Below, piece after piece: positions 9,218 to 17,564 of a DNA stretch of 64,000 nucleotides. The translations under genes and the position numbers were made by a program. The notes beneath the pieces are model-generated. The model saw nothing but the letters and a program-made list of their open reading frames with translations. It had not been told where the DNA came from and did not search any database. Origin of the DNA: Pedobacter sp. L105. Its GTDB lineage: Bacteria; Bacteroidota; Bacteroidia; Sphingobacteriales; Sphingobacteriaceae. The DNA lies in contig NZ_LMUP01000010.1 of the NCBI RefSeq assembly GCF_009765875.1, positions 1 through 64,000 on the forward strand, read 5' to 3'. Position 1 is the first letter of the stretch. Every line of letters begins with the position of its first letter.

Positions 9218-10411
9218 TTACTTCTCTTTCCTGAAAACAAATATCGAACAAACCGCTGCAACCAAAAGACCAGCGCCAAATAGCTGGAATGAACTTTCCA
9301 GACCGATATTGACAATCAGGCTCAATCCCAGGCTTCCAAGGCCATAACCTGAGAAAAGAAAAAAAGCGAAAAGCCCTGTAGCAGCGCCTTTTTTGGAACT
9401 GAATGTGGTGACGATAGCAGCAAACAAGGGATGGGATAAATCAAATCCAAAAGACAGGAATGCCACCAAAACACAGGAAGCGGCAAGACTGAAATTCTGG
9501 CTTAGCAGCAGCACGGTGACTGCCCCCAGGAACAGGCCTAAAGGTATGATCTTGTTTCTTCCATAGCGGTCGGCGAGCTTGCCCAACAATGGCCCTAAAA
9601 ATAGCCCTGGAATACCATAACCTAACAAGGCAAGACCGATCTGAAATTCGTTCAATCCATAATTCTTATAGAAGAAATAAGCCAGCCAGGCAAAAATTCC
9701 ACCATGGAACATACCGTTGAACAATACATAAAAATAGGTACGCCTTGCCCTTCCGGTCGACAAGATACTAAGGAAAGACAGCAAAATATTATCCCTGGTT
9801 TTTACCACAGTTTCCTTTTTTCCGAAGATGTTCTTTTGCTGTATCAATATCAGGGCAAAAATGACCAGCCCTATACTTGCGACCCCTACAAAAAGCCATT
9901 GCCAGCCTATTACAGAAGTAATTAATGCCCCGGCGCTGGACCCGAACGCCGTACCACCTGCCATGTTGCCAAAGAAGATTCCCAGAGCGTGGCCTCGTTT
10001 TTCGTAGGGATAGGTATCACTGATCCAACTAATGGTAGTAGGGGCGATACCGGCAGCACCGATGCCTGTCAATAATCTTAGGAAAATCATCTGGTTGATT
10101 CCGTTTACAAAAGCTGTCAACAGTGTAAACAAGGAAAACATAACGAGGCAAAAAGCAACAATTCGGAACCTGCCGACGCGGTCGCTAAGCGGTGCATACA
10201 CCAATGTGAACAGCCCATACCCGAGCAAGTAGGCGGGTTCGATAAAACTGACGTGCCGGACAGTAGTGCCGAACTGTTCGGAAAGCATGGGCAGCAGCGG
10301 TGCCACCATAAAGCCCTGGAAAAAGATAATAAAAGTAGCCAGTGATAGGATATAGACTGGCAGCATGGATACTTGTGCAGCCGTTCGGCCGCTTTTATTT
10401 AAGTCGCTCAT
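9218..10411 (-). CDS. 12-helix MFS transporter (DHA1-like)
   Basis: The 397-residue inner-membrane protein has about 12 hydrophobic segments. Motif A is visible as YAPLSDRVGRFRI between helices 2 and 3 and again as GKLADRYGRNKI in the second half, the duplicated arrangement of MFS proteins. RLLTGIGAAGIAPTTISWISD resembles drug/arabinose efflux permeases. It is the second gene after an AraC-type regulator on the same strand, 90 bp downstream, which probably controls it. The transported compound is unknown. Confidence 0.85.
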   Translation of the reverse strand: MSDLNKSGRTAAQVSMLPVYILSLATFIIFFQGFMVAPLLPMLSEQFGTTVRHVSFIEPAYLLGYGLFTLVYAPLSDRVGRFRIVAFCLVMFSLFTLLTAFVNGINQMIFLRLLTGIGAAGIAPTTISWISDTYPYEKRGHALGIFFGNMAGGTAFGSSAGALITSVIGWQWLFVGVASIGLVIFALILIQQKNIFGKKETVVKTRDNILLSFLSILSTGRARRTYFYVLFNGMFHGGIFAWLAYFFYKNYGLNEFQIGLALLGYGIPGLFLGPLLGKLADRYGRNKIIPLGLFLGAVTVLLLSQNFSLAASCVLVAFLSFGFDLSHPLFAAIVTTFSSKKGAATGLFAFFLFSGYGLGSLGLSLIVNIGLESSFQLFGAGLLVAAVCSIFVFRKEK

Positions 10412-10501
10412 TCTTTTCTTTGTTTAACATTCCAAATTTCTGGAACATGAAAAGAATATGGCTTATACCTATTCAGGCAATGATTGGACTTTTTATCGAT
10501 T

Positions 10502-11461
10502 TTAGCTATCAAGAGGTCGCCGCATGAGCTGAAGGGCATCATCGCGGTAGGCTGTGGGCGTAATGCCGGTCATTTTTTTAAAGAACCGGTTGAAGTAAGC
10601 TGCTTCGTTGAATTGCAGCAAATCAGCTATTTCCGATACCTGTAGGCCCGTATGTGTCAACAAGCTTTTTGCCTCCAGTACTATCTTTTCATTGATATGG
10701 TATAAAGCGGTGTGCCCGGTATATTTTTTGACGAGGAAGTTCAAATGACTGGGTGTGAGGTGTAGTTCACCTGCAATATTTCTTACAGTTGGCTTTCGTT
10801 CTTTTCCTTTGTCTGGGGCACCGACAGCATAAGTATTCAACACTTTTCTGAACCTGATCATCAAGGATGCCTGCTTTAACTGAAAATCTGTTTTTGCCTC
10901 TTTATCTTTATGGTACAGGCGACGAATGTGAATAAGCAGCACCTTTAACAAAGATTGTATCATTTCAAAATTATCGGCATGACCGGATTTCATTTCGCTG
11001 AGCAGTGTTTCGGCTGTATGCCCTATGGTATCCATATCTTCCTGCGACAATCTCAAAATTGAATTGGCCCCGTTCATGAAAAAGGGGAAGTCTTTTTCAA
11101 ACATGGGTTTCAGAGGATCTATTCCCGCAAATTCAGGTGTAAAACAAACAAGGTAGCCGTATATGGCTTCCACACGTTGCCAACTTTCTATTTTGCCCGG
11201 ATAGGTAAAATAGATACAGTTTGAGGAAGTACTGACGGTTTCTTCGGGCAACAGGAGCCGAAGCCCTGGTGTTTTGCAAATGACGAGCCGGAAAAAATTT
11301 CCACGAAAGAGCGGCATGAACAACAATTTGCCTTTTGCCTGGTCTTCCATCCGCATAATGGTAAAGAAATTATTCTCTGCCTTCCCGATCCTGAAGGTGT
11401 CGAAGAAGTCACTGATTTTATCAAGCCAGGGAATGTAAGCTTGTATATTTTTCTTTGCCAT
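10502..11461 (-). CDS. AraC-family transcriptional regulator
   Basis: The 319-residue protein has a variable N-terminal sensor domain (cupin-like strands up to about residue 130) and a C-terminal AraC DNA-binding domain at about 215-310. Both HTH motifs are visible (VRNIAGELHLTPSHLNFLVK and VSEIADLLQFNEAAYFNRFF followed by KKMTGITPTAYR). It likely activates the downstream MFS gene in response to a small molecule. A TAAATTTG box on the minus strand (11490-11483) just upstream fits the -7 consensus. Confidence 0.88.
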   Translation of the reverse strand: MAKKNIQAYIPWLDKISDFFDTFRIGKAENNFFTIMRMEDQAKGKLLFMPLFRGNFFRLVICKTPGLRLLLPEETVSTSSNCIYFTYPGKIESWQRVEAIYGYLVCFTPEFAGIDPLKPMFEKDFPFFMNGANSILRLSQEDMDTIGHTAETLLSEMKSGHADNFEMIQSLLKVLLIHIRRLYHKDKEAKTDFQLKQASLMIRFRKVLNTYAVGAPDKGKERKPTVRNIAGELHLTPSHLNFLVKKYTGHTALYHINEKIVLEAKSLLTHTGLQVSEIADLLQFNEAAYFNRFFKKMTGITPTAYRDDALQLMRRPLDS

Positions 11462-11768
11462 GCATGATCTAAAAATCTATTTCAAATTTAAGCAAAAATC
11501 CCTGCTATGATTTGATATGTTTCGCAAGTTGAATACAAGAAATATGCAATCGTTTGATTTGCAATCTTTTTTGTAGTTTGATGTATAAAATACAACCAGG
11601 ACATCAAATAATAAATTTAAATCTTAAATTTCGTTCGCGATTGATTCTATTCTGCAATATGATATTGTTGATCTCCTCCAACAGCTACAAAGTCAGAAAT
11701 TTATATTTCTTGTCTTGTAACATATTACCATTAATCTCTACTTATAACTATAAACTAGAACAAAGATT

Positions 11769-12923
11769 ATGAAAAATATATCGCGCAGGTCGTTTGTAAA
11801 TAAATTCAGTATAGGTGTCGGGTCGGCAGCCGTTATAAGCACAATCCCTTCATTTATGGTTCCGCTAAATGAATCGCCGCTCTTATATTACGGCAAAAAG
11901 CTTAACGTGGCAATATGCGGCTTGGGCAACTATGCAGAAGCCATTGCCAACGGACTTCAAAGTACACAATATTGCTCTTTATCGGGTATTGTAACAGGGA
12001 CATTGTCAAAGGCTCAGGCTTGGAAAACCAAATACAATATCCCTGAAAAGAATATATATAACTACACTAATTTTGATGACATTATCAACAACAAGAATAT
12101 CGACCTAGTGTATATAACCCTGCCTAACGGTATGCACAAAGAGTTTACTATACGAGCGGCAAAGGCGGGTAAACATGTTATTACAGAGAAGCCAATGGCA
12201 ACTTCTCCACAGGATTGCAGAGAGATGATAAAAGCCTGTAACGATGCAAGTGTACAGCTCGCTGTTGGATATCGCCTGCATTATGAGCCAACACACCTCG
12301 AAATTAAAAGGCTGGGACAGGATAAAGTTTTTGGCCAAGTGAGATATATAGAAGCGGCCCTTGGCTATAAGACATATGATATGACCAAACCTGCACAATC
12401 AGTAGACTTTAGCGGCCATGCCGAATGGAGACTCAACCAAAAACTTTCTGGTGGTGGCCCGTTGATGGATCTGGGCATTTACTGCATACAGGCCAGCCGC
12501 TATGTTTTGGGCGAAGAGCCCGTAGCCGTGACCGCACAGTTTGGACACGTGAATGACGCTAAACGTTTTGCCCAGGTAGAAGAAAGTATTTCCTGGCAAA
12601 TGCATTTCCCCAGCGGGGCAATGGCCAGCTGTAACACTTCAGTGGGGTTTAATGCGGATAGGTTTTATGCATCCGCCGATGAAGGCTCTTTTGAATTAAG
12701 CCCTGCATTGAGCTTTGGCCCTTTTAAAGGAAAAACATCTAACGGGGAAATTAACTTTCCGGTTATCAATCAGCAGCAAACACAGCTCGATGGCATTTGT
12801 AGTGTAATTCTGGAAAACAAGCCACTTCCTAAACACATTACCGGAGAAGAAGGGTTAAAAGATTTGACTATTATCGCGGCCATTTATGAGGCAGCACAGA
12901 CTGGCCATAATATTATCATATAG
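11769..12923 (+). CDS. Tat-exported Gfo/Idh/MocA family oxidoreductase
   Basis: The 384-residue protein begins with a twin-arginine signal (ISRRSFVNKFSIGVGSAAVIS), so the folded, cofactor-loaded enzyme is probably exported. A Rossmann domain follows (LNVAICGLGNYAEAIANGL, about 44-62), then VTEKPMA (the conserved E-K-P of the family) and a C-terminal alpha/beta domain with GGGPLMDLGIYCIQ. The family interconverts sugar hydroxyls and keto groups with NAD(P); exported relatives include the glucose-fructose oxidoreductase type. Its last few codons overlap the degenerate copy of the hxlR 3' end. Confidence 0.85.
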   Translation: MKNISRRSFVNKFSIGVGSAAVISTIPSFMVPLNESPLLYYGKKLNVAICGLGNYAEAIANGLQSTQYCSLSGIVTGTLSKAQAWKTKYNIPEKNIYNYTNFDDIINNKNIDLVYITLPNGMHKEFTIRAAKAGKHVITEKPMATSPQDCREMIKACNDASVQLAVGYRLHYEPTHLEIKRLGQDKVFGQVRYIEAALGYKTYDMTKPAQSVDFSGHAEWRLNQKLSGGGPLMDLGIYCIQASRYVLGEEPVAVTAQFGHVNDAKRFAQVEESISWQMHFPSGAMASCNTSVGFNADRFYASADEGSFELSPALSFGPFKGKTSNGEINFPVINQQQTQLDGICSVILENKPLPKHITGEEGLKDLTIIAAIYEAAQTGHNIII

Positions 12924-13069
12924 GTTTAACCTGATCGCCCCATTCGGTGAGAACTTCCAAGATAGGTGACAACAATAATCCCGGCTCACTTAGCGTATAG
13001 GTCTAACTTGATCGCCCCATTCGGTGAGAGCTTCCAGGATAGGTGACAACAATAATCCCGCCTCACTTA
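12919..13069. repeat. tandem duplication of the hxlR 3' end
   Basis: Two 74-bp copies (12919-12992 and 12996-13069, period 77 bp) differ at about five positions. The right copy is the real C-terminal coding end of the adjacent minus-strand HxlR gene. The left copy would encode nearly the same tail (LTEWGDQV) but is detached and overlaps the stop of the oxidoreductase gene. Confidence 0.85.
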
Positions 13070-13340
13070 AAGAGTATTCCACATGCGGAGGTATCGTTTG
13101 AAAATCCAGTCTGTTAATAAGGCCTATATTTTCAAGTTCTTTTAAACGCTCTGTTAACATCTTTTCGGAGATACCCGCGATTTTAGACTTAAGCAGGCCA
13201 TACCTGTTCACACCATTTTTTATCATCCATAAAATATTGATTTTCCATCTGCCCGAAAGGAGTAACATGGCATAAGTCAGGCCACAATCGACAGCTAACG
13301 CTTCCTGGTGTTCATAATTTGTTGATTGTATTTTTCTCAT
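12990..13340 (-). CDS. HxlR-family winged-helix regulator
   Basis: The 116-residue protein is a single HxlR winged-helix domain. LLSGRWKINILWMIKNGVNRYGLLKSKIAGISEKMLTERLKELE covers the recognition helices, followed by the wing and the usual YSLSEAG...LEALTEWG ending. Unlike many members it has a Cys near residue 19 (VDCGLTYAM), the position where redox- or aldehyde-sensing HxlR proteins carry their reactive Cys. It is divergently oriented to the SDR gene 140 bp away and probably controls it. Confidence 0.88.
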   Translation of the reverse strand: MRKIQSTNYEHQEALAVDCGLTYAMLLLSGRWKINILWMIKNGVNRYGLLKSKIAGISEKMLTERLKELENIGLINRLDFQTIPPHVEYSLSEAGLLLSPILEALTEWGDQVRPIR

Positions 13341-13430
13341 CGGGTAATTAGGGTTCTTTCAATTTATTATACGAAGATAAAACATCCGGGTTGATGTGTA
13401 GCACGAACTAAATAGTATGTGCCTGACTTT

Positions 13431-13461
13431 TTGTATGGTTAGACCATTGCCAATACTTTTG
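13431..13461 (+). promoter_or_regulatory. promoter of the first SDR gene
   Basis: TTG (13431-13433), a 20-bp spacer and TACTTTTG (13454-13461) match the Bacteroidetes sigma-A consensus TTG-N20-TAnnTTTG. The ATG follows 19 bp later. Confidence 0.7.
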
Positions 13462-13480
13462 CTCGATAAATAAATAAAGT

Positions 13481-14236
13481 ATGATAAGATTACATGGAAA
13501 AGTAGCAATCGTTACGGGGGCATCTAAGGGTATAGGGGCTGCGACGGCAGTTTCGCTCGCTTCTGAAGGCGCAAAGGTGGTTGTCAATTATGTGTCAAGT
13601 GCCGAAGACGCAAATAAAGTTGTAGAAAAGATAAAAAGTAATGGAGGCACGGCAATAGCTGTAAAAGCTGATATTTCGAAAAAAATAGACGTTGAACAGC
13701 TATTTAAGTTGGCCCTCCAAGAATTCGGGCATCTTGACATATTAATCAACAACGCCGGGGTATATAAATATGAACCCTTTACAGAGGTCACAGAAGATAT
13801 GTTTCACTGGCATTTTAATGCCAATGTACTGGGAACGGTATTAACTAACCAGGAGGCTGTAAAATCATTTGCAGAGAAGGGAGGGGTGATCATCAATGTA
13901 GGGTCAGTAGTTATTCATAATGCGGCTGCCGGAGGGAGTATATACGCAGCATCGAAATCAGCTGTAGCATCTTTGACCTCAACGCTCTCAAGGGAATTGG
14001 GGCCTAAAAGAATCCGCGTGAACCTGGTTAACCCCGGGGCCACTGAAACTGAAGGTATTCATAACACAGGCTTAGTTATGGGAACAGGTTTTGAAGAACA
14101 GATTAAAGCAACTTCACCCTTAGGCAGAATGGGCCAGCCGCAGGACATTGCATCTGTAATCACCTTTTTAGCTTCAGATGAAGCTTATTGGGTAACAGGT
14201 GCCAGCATAGATGTTTCTGGCGGGTTCCGCCATTAA
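13481..14236 (+). CDS. short-chain dehydrogenase/reductase (SDR)
   Basis: The 251-residue classical SDR has the cofactor motif TGASKGIGAA (residues 13-22), NNAG near 88, a catalytic Ser in the GSVVIHN strand, YAASK (Tyr/Lys pair) near 150 and the ending WVTGASIDVSGGF. It is 3-oxoacyl-ACP-reductase-like in length and sequence but is controlled by a divergent HxlR regulator. This suggests a role in detoxifying or reducing a carbonyl compound rather than fatty acid synthesis. A strong terminator follows. Confidence 0.88.
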   Translation: MIRLHGKVAIVTGASKGIGAATAVSLASEGAKVVVNYVSSAEDANKVVEKIKSNGGTAIAVKADISKKIDVEQLFKLALQEFGHLDILINNAGVYKYEPFTEVTEDMFHWHFNANVLGTVLTNQEAVKSFAEKGGVIINVGSVVIHNAAAGGSIYAASKSAVASLTSTLSRELGPKRIRVNLVNPGATETEGIHNTGLVMGTGFEEQIKATSPLGRMGQPQDIASVITFLASDEAYWVTGASIDVSGGFRH

Positions 14237-14290
14237 CAGTTCAGGAGTTTTCCGGGGAATTTTATTATTCCTCTGAGCTGCCTGATAAAC

Positions 14291-14326
14291 AAAAAAGCTT
14301 GCAATCATCGATTTGCAAGCTTTTTT
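14291..14326. terminator. bidirectional terminator after SDR gene
   Basis: The arms AAAAAAGCTTGCAA and TTGCAAGCTTTTTT are perfect 14-bp complements with an 8-nt loop, A-rich before and T-rich after. The stem sequence is nearly identical to the terminator at 36,914-36,947. Confidence 0.85.
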
Positions 14327-14559
14327 ATAGTTATTATACTTTTCTTGTGCATCATATGGAACAAATATCGAACACCTTCATTGATAATTGCAAGAAAATA
14401 ACGGATTTAAAACAAAGGACAAAACCTAATTGACATGATAAAATCTTATCACGATCCTAAAAATCAAAATTCCATCTTTTACCTGAAACTATCTTGTTAA
14501 TATGCAAATTGACCCCTTAACCGGTTTTTTGGCTTTGACAAAAGTTTTAAAAACATAAA

Positions 14560-14631
14560 TCATTCTCTTGATAATGTAGCCAATAATTCGTCCAGGTAAT
14601 TCAATGTCATGGTAAATCCATCTTGGAAACC
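14560..14631 (-). pseudogene. C-terminal scrap of an SRPBCC/AHSA1-type gene
   Basis: On the minus strand, directly after the stop of the HxlR gene and in the same frame, 23 codons read GFQDGFTMTLNYLDELL followed by a short tail and a stop. This is the usual last helix of AHSA1-like SRPBCC proteins, which are commonly encoded next to ArsR/HxlR regulators. No start or upstream domain remains, so most of the gene has been deleted. Confidence 0.4.
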
Positions 14632-15078
14632 TTATAAGAAAGGTTTTACTGGGTTTTCTAAATAGGAATGACGCTGGCTTTTTAATTTTTCTTGTAGTTC
14701 AATAATCGCTTTCTTTTTATTCTGTTTAATTTGGTCAAGGAATGATTTGGGGCCGCCGTGGGGATTGTGCCTGGAGCCCCAGTCAAGAAACTCCACCATT
14801 AAGGGCACTAGTTCGATACCCTTTTCAGTTAGCAGGTAAAGGAATTTCGAGGCGTTTTTTGGGGAGGTTACTTTGGTAACTATCCCTTCATTTAAAAGCA
14901 TGTTCAGCTTTTCGGTAAGTACAGCCGAAGATATTTTCTCGGCCGATGCCCGAAATTCCAGGAAGGAATTTTTACCCTCAAAAATTATATCCCGCAAGAG
15001 TAACAGCATCCATTTATCACCGAAAATTTCTACAGAATAATTAATTGGGCACGGTGATCTTCTCTCGATTGTTTTCAT
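14632..15078 (-). CDS. HxlR-family winged-helix regulator
   Basis: The 148-residue protein has an HxlR winged helix at about 8-105 (CPINYSVEIFGDKWMLLLLRDIIFEGKNSFLEFRASAEKISSAVLTEKLNMLLNEGIV) with Cys10 in the usual sensor position. A charged C-terminal extension of about 35 residues (QIKQNKKKAIIELQEKL) is longer than the standard family ending. It is transcribed divergently from the second SDR gene and shares a 93-bp intergenic region containing dyad symmetry, so it probably represses both. Confidence 0.87.
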   Translation of the reverse strand: MKTIERRSPCPINYSVEIFGDKWMLLLLRDIIFEGKNSFLEFRASAEKISSAVLTEKLNMLLNEGIVTKVTSPKNASKFLYLLTEKGIELVPLMVEFLDWGSRHNPHGGPKSFLDQIKQNKKKAIIELQEKLKSQRHSYLENPVKPFL

Positions 15079-15093
15079 AATGTCATACTTAAA

Positions 15094-15136
15094 AGTAGTT
15101 TGTTTTTAGAACTACTATTTGATACATTTGTAGTTC
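15094..15136 (+). promoter_or_regulatory. SDR promoter with overlapping HxlR operator dyads
   Basis: TTG (15100-15102), a 20-bp spacer and TACATTTG (15123-15130) form a good Bacteroidetes promoter. Over it lie AGTAGTT/AACTACT (15094-15100 and 15110-15116) and GAACTAC/GTAGTTC (15109-15115 and 15130-15136), two overlapping inverted repeats suitable for a dimeric winged-helix repressor. Confidence 0.65.
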
Positions 15137-15171
15137 ATAAAACAGATCACAAAAATAGTTAAAATTTAATT

Positions 15172-15915
15172 ATGGAATTCACAAATAAAAACGTCGTTAT
15201 CATAGGCGGCACAACAGGAATAGGATTAGCAACAGCAAAAGCATTTATCGGTGCAGGGGCAAACGTTTGGATTACAGGAAGAAATGCCGACAATCTACAA
15301 AACGCAAGCGCAGAAATAAACAACCCGAAGTTGAATACTGTGGTATCAGACACTTCGAAACTTGCAGAAATTGAGATTCTGGAAAAAGCGATTGCAGGTA
15401 CTGGAAACACAATAGATGTCCTTTTCCTGAATGCGGGAGTGGGAATATTTGAGCCCATAGAAAAAGTTACCGAAGCAAATTTTGACGCACAATTCAATAC
15501 CAATGTAAAGGGGCATTTTTTCACATTGCAAAAATTGATTCCTTATCTGGCCGATGGGGCAGCAGTAATATTCACTTCATCAGCTGTGGCAACAGCTGCA
15601 AATTTGGGAGCAAGTATATATTCTGCAACTAAGGGTGCACTGAATAAAATTGCTCAAATTGCTGCTAACGAGCTAGCAGGAAGAAAAATCCGCGTAAACA
15701 TCATTAGTCCGGGGCCTATTAAAACACCGGCTTTAATTAATGTAATGCCTGCAGGAGCAGAAGCTCATTTGGCTGGTTCTACCGCATTGCAAAGGCTTGG
15801 CGATCCCGATGAGATTGCAAAAACAGTGTTGTTCCTAGCCTCTGATGCCGCAAGCTATATTTCAGGTGCAGAAATTGCAGTTGATGGTGGTTACCATACC
15901 TACGCATTAAAATAA
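15172..15915 (+). CDS. short-chain dehydrogenase/reductase (SDR)
   Basis: The 247-residue classical SDR has the cofactor loop GGTTGIGLATA (residues 12-22), FLNAGVG in place of NNAG, TSSAVA with the catalytic Ser, YSATK (Tyr/Lys) and the ending ISGAEIAVDGGYHTYA. Relatives are broad carbonyl reductases. The divergent HxlR gene and operator suggest induction by a reactive or aromatic compound. It is not closely similar to the SDR 1.7 kb upstream, so the two modules are probably independent rather than a recent duplication. Confidence 0.87.
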   Translation: MEFTNKNVVIIGGTTGIGLATAKAFIGAGANVWITGRNADNLQNASAEINNPKLNTVVSDTSKLAEIEILEKAIAGTGNTIDVLFLNAGVGIFEPIEKVTEANFDAQFNTNVKGHFFTLQKLIPYLADGAAVIFTSSAVATAANLGASIYSATKGALNKIAQIAANELAGRKIRVNIISPGPIKTPALINVMPAGAEAHLAGSTALQRLGDPDEIAKTVLFLASDAASYISGAEIAVDGGYHTYALK

Positions 15916-15920
15916 AAAGG

Positions 15921-16564
15921 CTAAATTCTATTATACTGGATAAAAGGAAGCGGCATTTGTCGCTTTCTCCAGTTCTTGAGTATAAATTTAAATATCGATG
16001 GATGATATCCTCCGTCTAATTGTTTTAATTTATCAATTAGGTCGGTTGGAGCACCTTTTGAGTAGTTCGAAACGATAACTGATATTGCTGCGTTTTTATC
16101 TCTTCGATTAGGTACTCCAATGCTGTTTAAATTTTTTAACAATCGCGCAGTTCATACACCCAATGATAGCCATTATAAGCATCTTCTGCACTCTGAAATG
16201 CAAGGGCTGCTCCCTTAAAATTGCCATCAACTAAGTCCTGAAAACCTTCTCGTTCTTTACTCTTAGCTGTAGCCAGATCCTTAGAAAGCGATGCTGCAGA
16301 TACTGGATTTTTAAAGTCGTTAGACGCAGCAATATTTATATTATATATTTGATTAAGTGTCGATTTAATATCGGTTAGCACTTGACTTGATTTTATCGGT
16401 AATTTTGTCCCTATTGAACCATCTAAAACTGTATTAATACTCTTTTTGGCAACATCAACTCTTCTTTGCATGTTATCAAGTTGAAGTTGGGTGTTTTTCA
16501 CGTTAGCAGCTAATGAGATTGTAGCTTGTTTAATCGAATCGTTTAGCTTCTTAGCTTTTTCCAT
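15921..16564 (-). pseudogene. frameshifted gene of unknown function
   Basis: Two overlapping minus-strand frames look like one protein. The upstream part (142 residues, 16136-16564) is helical, with heptad-like runs and a lysine-rich start (KKLNDSIKQATISLA), ending YHWVYELRDC. The downstream part (15921-16142) begins with a TTG codon and reads on smoothly as LKNLNSIGVPNRRDKNAA. One missing base near 16,138 would join them into a protein of about 210 residues (ELRD-LLKN-LNS). I do not recognise the family. It is either a real loss of function or a sequencing error. Confidence 0.55.
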
Positions 16565-16780
16565 AGCAAATTGGGTTTAGCCATAGTTTGGATTAGATGA
16601 GGAATGATAGATGGGAGCAAGTGCAGTGCTGTTTTAGATAGCTGTATTTATCCAGTATTCATTTGAAGCCTGAAAATATAACGTACTGTAAAAAGTGGCT
16701 TTGTTGCTGCGTATAATTATCTCAGTTTTGATTAAAGCATTTCTTATATACTTTTACGAACTCAAAGGTATTATTATAAC

Positions 16781-17164
16781 CTAAACCTGCCAGTCAAATG
16801 GTTTTGTACAAGGGTCGCATTCAAATTTTAATACCTTACCCAAGCTTCGCGCTTTTTTACCTTTTTTCACAAATACATAAGCAAGGTCTAAATATTCTTC
16901 AACTTCCTTCCCACTTTCATCCTTACCCTTTAATATTACCGAATAATACTTTCCATCACTATCTTTTTTGTAAAACACTTCGTTGACGGTGATTTTTTTA
17001 GGTGTTTCATTATCGCAACAACTGCACCACAAAATAATAATAGGTTCTTTTTTAAGGTATGTAACAGCAGCCTCAGCTTGTGCTTGTGTTAAAGCCTGGA
17101 GTTGATCTGCTTTTGAAAAAAAAGCAGTACAAAGCAATACGAAAAGTAAAATGATCTTTTTCAT
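16781..17164 (-). CDS. small secreted protein of unknown function
   Basis: The 127-residue product begins with a Sec signal peptide (MKKIILLFVLLCTAFFSKA); the ATG at 17164 was chosen over an upstream frame start because it places the signal at the N-terminus. The mature part has two Cys pairs, LWCSCC and FECDPC, and many Lys and Glu residues. It probably sits in the periplasm with disulfides or a metal. No family is recognised. It lies in the scarred accessory stretch before the island. Confidence 0.6.
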   Translation of the reverse strand: MKKIILLFVLLCTAFFSKADQLQALTQAQAEAAVTYLKKEPIIILWCSCCDNETPKKITVNEVFYKKDSDGKYYSVILKGKDESGKEVEEYLDLAYVFVKKGKKARSLGKVLKFECDPCTKPFDWQV

Positions 17165-17564
17165 ATGAAATAATTTTAAGTTTAAAAGAATTTGATAAGC
17201 AAATACTATGCCTTTCATCCCACACCTTACATCCGGTTTTTAAATCTTTAATATAAACTCCATTTACTTTGTCTAAATGCAATTAAGGAATTCAAGCAAA
17301 AGGTTATTGTAATAACGTTTTTCATGAGAATTAAAAATTAGCACTTTATTTTGTTCATTTATTACAAATGGCATTTAATTTATATATTTATAATCTAAGA
17401 TTATTATATATATAGAAGTTCTACTTGAACTGCTATTTGCATCGTTTACAGGTAACTGGAAGCAAATTGGAAAATTAAAGTGGAGCCGGCAAAAACAATA
17501 GCCTCCTACTATCTAAGTCAAAGGGGAATTACTACGTCTTTACTTGAACCACAAATTTATATTG
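17165..17564. other. AT-rich intergenic region, no gene recognised
   Basis: This divergent region lies between the small secreted protein and the lipoprotein gene. Short open frames exist but have no support. It includes a run rich in TATATA (17,380-17,415) and presumably both promoters. Confidence 0.45.

Noticed and set aside
11554..11772. 72-codon plus-strand frame before the Gfo/Idh/MocA gene
   Set aside because: No family features, odd composition, and it overlaps the better-supported start of the exported oxidoreductase; probably leader sequence.
17073..17282. 69-codon minus-strand frame with a DKVNGVYIKDLKTG start
   Set aside because: It overlaps the small secreted protein in another frame and turns into low-quality sequence after about 35 residues. 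It could be an old gene fragment, but nothing supports translation.
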